A stretch of 35,917 nt of DNA from an uncultured Bacteroidota bacterium (lineage in GTDB: Bacteria; Bacteroidota; Bacteroidia; Flavobacteriales; Flavobacteriaceae). Numbering within the stretch: the stretch's first letter is position 1; every line of letters starts with the position of its first letter. The notes under the pieces are model-generated. The model made no database searches, had not been told where the DNA came from, and saw only the letters and a program-made list of their open reading frames with translations. The translations under genes and the position numbers were made by a program. Positions 34,488 to 35,917 of this stretch are shown here, one piece after another. The DNA lies in contig CACJNF010000011.1 of assembly GCA_902594745.1 (NCBI GenBank), positions 1 through 35,917 of the forward strand. Direction: 5' to 3'.

Positions 34488-35801
34488 ATGCCAAAAAAAA
34501 TAATTGGTTTTTCAAAACTTTCAAGGAAGGAAAAGATTGATTGGTTAAGTGAAAAAATATTTGATGATTCATATCAAGTTAGATCAATACTTGATAATTA
34601 TTTAAATTCTAATAAAGATATCCAAGCTATACATGATTCATTTTCTGAAAACAGTATTTCAAACTTTTACCTTCCTTATTCTTTATCACCAAACTTTTTA
34701 ATAAATAATAAAAATTACACTATACCACTTGTAACAGAGGAAAGTTCAGTTGTTGCTGCATTGTCAAATGCAGCTAAATTCTGGTTTGATAAAGGAGGAT
34801 TTAAATCCAAAGTTAAAAGTTTTAAAAAAAGAGGACACATACACCTTTCATTTAATGGCGATAAAGAAGCCCTTAAAGAGTTTATAAGTACTAATAAAGA
34901 ATATATACTGAAATCCACTGATAATATAACAAAGAATATGAAGAAAAGAGGTGGTGGTATATCTGCGATAAATATTATTGATAAAACAAGTGATTTAAAA
35001 AACTATTTCCAATTATCAATTGATTTTGATACTTCAGATTCAATGGGGGCTAATTTTATTAATTCATGTCTAGAAGCAATGTCAAAAAAAATAGACGAGT
35101 TGTCTAAACAATATGATTATTTCATTAAAAGTGGTTACAGTATAAATATAGTCATGTCAATATTATCAAATTACACACCAGATTGTATTGTTGAAGCCCA
35201 TGCAGAATGCGATATTAAAGATCTAACAGATATTGATGGTTTTGAGTCAGATGAGTTTGCAAAAAAAATGAAATACGCTTTTGATATTGCTAAAATTGAT
35301 ATAAACAGAGCAGTTACTCATAATAAAGGAATTATGAATGGTATAGATGCAATTTTAATTGCCACGGGAAATGATTTTAGGGCAGTAGAAGCTGGTATTC
35401 ATTCATATGCATCATTAAACTCTAAATATGAGAGTTTATCAGAATGTACAATTTTGGATAATAAGTTTCGAATAAGTATTAAAATTCCACTATCAGTTGG
35501 TACAGTAGGAGGAATTACTGATTTACACCCGTTAGTTAAGCTATCACTACAAATTCTTGGCAGTCCATCGTCTAGAGATCTCATGAGTATTATAGCTTGT
35601 GTTGGACTTGCTCAAAATTTTGCTGCAGTTAGATCATTAATTACATCAGGTATTCAGAAAGGACATATGAAAATGCACTTAATCAATCTTTTAATTAAAA
35701 ATAATGCTAACGAAGATCAGATTAAAAGAGCTAAGAAATATTTTGTAGATAAAGAAATCAACAATAGTTCAGTTTCTGAGTTTATTAAATCCAATAAGTA
35801 A
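34488..35801 (+). CDS. hydroxymethylglutaryl-CoA reductase, class II type
   Basis: 437 residues. The length and the early SNFYLPYSLSPNFLINN, followed by PLVTEESSVVAALSNAAKFW, mark the class II (Pseudomonas mevalonii-like) group rather than the class I enzymes of animals. Catalytic residues can be placed: Glu84 or Glu85 in VTEESS, Lys280 in THNKG, Asp296 in GNDFRA and His393 in QKGHMKMH. Class II enzymes can degrade mevalonate, but in Bacteroidota that make isoprenoids by the mevalonate route they are thought to act in synthesis. That is favoured here by the GHMP kinase gene that starts 2 bases after the stop. It is first in the unit, with a weak -7-like TATATTTA at 34462-34469. Confidence 0.93.
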   Translation: MPKKIIGFSKLSRKEKIDWLSEKIFDDSYQVRSILDNYLNSNKDIQAIHDSFSENSISNFYLPYSLSPNFLINNKNYTIPLVTEESSVVAALSNAAKFWFDKGGFKSKVKSFKKRGHIHLSFNGDKEALKEFISTNKEYILKSTDNITKNMKKRGGGISAINIIDKTSDLKNYFQLSIDFDTSDSMGANFINSCLEAMSKKIDELSKQYDYFIKSGYSINIVMSILSNYTPDCIVEAHAECDIKDLTDIDGFESDEFAKKMKYAFDIAKIDINRAVTHNKGIMNGIDAILIATGNDFRAVEAGIHSYASLNSKYESLSECTILDNKFRISIKIPLSVGTVGGITDLHPLVKLSLQILGSPSSRDLMSIIACVGLAQNFAAVRSLITSGIQKGHMKMHLINLLIKNNANEDQIKRAKKYFVDKEINNSSVSEFIKSNK

Positions 35802-35803
35802 AT

Positions 35804-35917
35804 ATGAAATTTTATAGTAATGGTAAAATTTTAATAACAGGAGAGTATTTTGTTCTTAATGGAGCATTATCTCTAGCATTACCAACATTATATGGACAAT
35901 ATTTAGAAATAAATGAC
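35804..35917 (+). CDS. GHMP kinase, mevalonate-pathway type, 5' part only (cut by right edge)
   Basis: Only the first 38 residues are present. They read MKFYSNGKILITGEYFVLNG and then ALSLALPTLYGQYLEIND. The pattern S-N-G-K-(I/L)-L-(I/L)-T-G-E-Y-x-V-L-x-G-A is the N-terminus of the Bacteroidota GHMP kinases often called the GYDIA family, related to mevalonate and phosphomevalonate kinases. Starting 2 bases after the HMG-CoA reductase stop, it is almost certainly in the same operon and points to use of mevalonate for isoprenoid synthesis. Which phosphorylation step it performs cannot be decided from this piece. Confidence 0.85.
   Translation, partial: MKFYSNGKILITGEYFVLNGALSLALPTLYGQYLEIND

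Overview
The window is strongly AT-rich bacterial chromosome with very short intergenic gaps. It reads as a member of the Bacteroidota, most likely a Flavobacteriales-type marine organism. This rests on the SusC/SusD pair, lipoproteins with acidic residues right after the lipidated Cys, the NagB/PIG-L fusion, the Flavobacteria-like order miaB - sigma54 activator - lptE - TPR gene - secG - groESL, purH next to mreBCD-mrdA-rodA, and a class II HMG-CoA reductase followed by a GHMP kinase. Promoter -7 elements of the form TAnnTTTG also fit Bacteroidota. I recognise 29 genes, two of them cut by the window edges. I found no tRNA, rRNA, CRISPR array, insertion sequence, prophage or intergenic stretch above 300 bases.

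Layout. 1-5646 (minus): susC, then susD, then a hairpin terminator, then the start of a gamma-glutamyltransferase-like lipoprotein that runs off the left edge. 5738-5935 (plus): a 65-residue Cys-rich protein divergent from susC. 5951-9475 (minus): a NagB/PIG-L fusion followed 9 bases later by a secreted M20 amidohydrolase. 9581-10504 (plus): trxB, tail to tail with a minus-strand pair of topA and a ureohydrolase-fold gene whose metal site looks lost. 14192-15556 (plus): an ETHE1-like metallo-hydrolase with two rhodanese domains, then a same-strand run from miaB through groEL (15610-21727), closed by a strong terminator. 21794-28763 (plus): purH and the complete rod-shape/elongasome block mreB-mreC-mreD-mrdA-rodA. 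28760-30901 (minus): tail-specific protease. 31010-32874 (plus): surE-lpxB. 32867-34423 (minus): POT peptide transporter. 34488 to the right edge (plus): HMG-CoA reductase and a GHMP kinase, mevalonate-pathway genes.

How the genes work together. Most of the window is housekeeping: envelope growth (mreBCD, mrdA, rodA, lptE, lpxB, secG, prc), folding (groESL), nucleotide synthesis (purH), tRNA modification (miaB), redox (trxB, persulfide oxidation) and isoprenoid precursors. The left 9.5 kb is a scavenging region: outer-membrane import by SusCD, a gamma-glutamyl hydrolase-like enzyme, an aminoacyl/amidohydrolase and amino-sugar catabolism, with no glycoside hydrolase, so peptide or amino-sugar conjugates are more plausible cargo than plain polysaccharide.

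I did not find a clearly new system. The points most worth a second look are: miaB with no ATG, GTG or TTG start that keeps its first cluster cysteine; the degenerate ureohydrolase translationally linked to topA; the GGT-like and NagB domains that each lack a key catalytic or binding residue; a terminator whose T-tract touches the next start codon; promoters so close to start codons that transcripts may be leaderless; and a weak sigma54-like site before groES downstream of a sigma54 activator gene.
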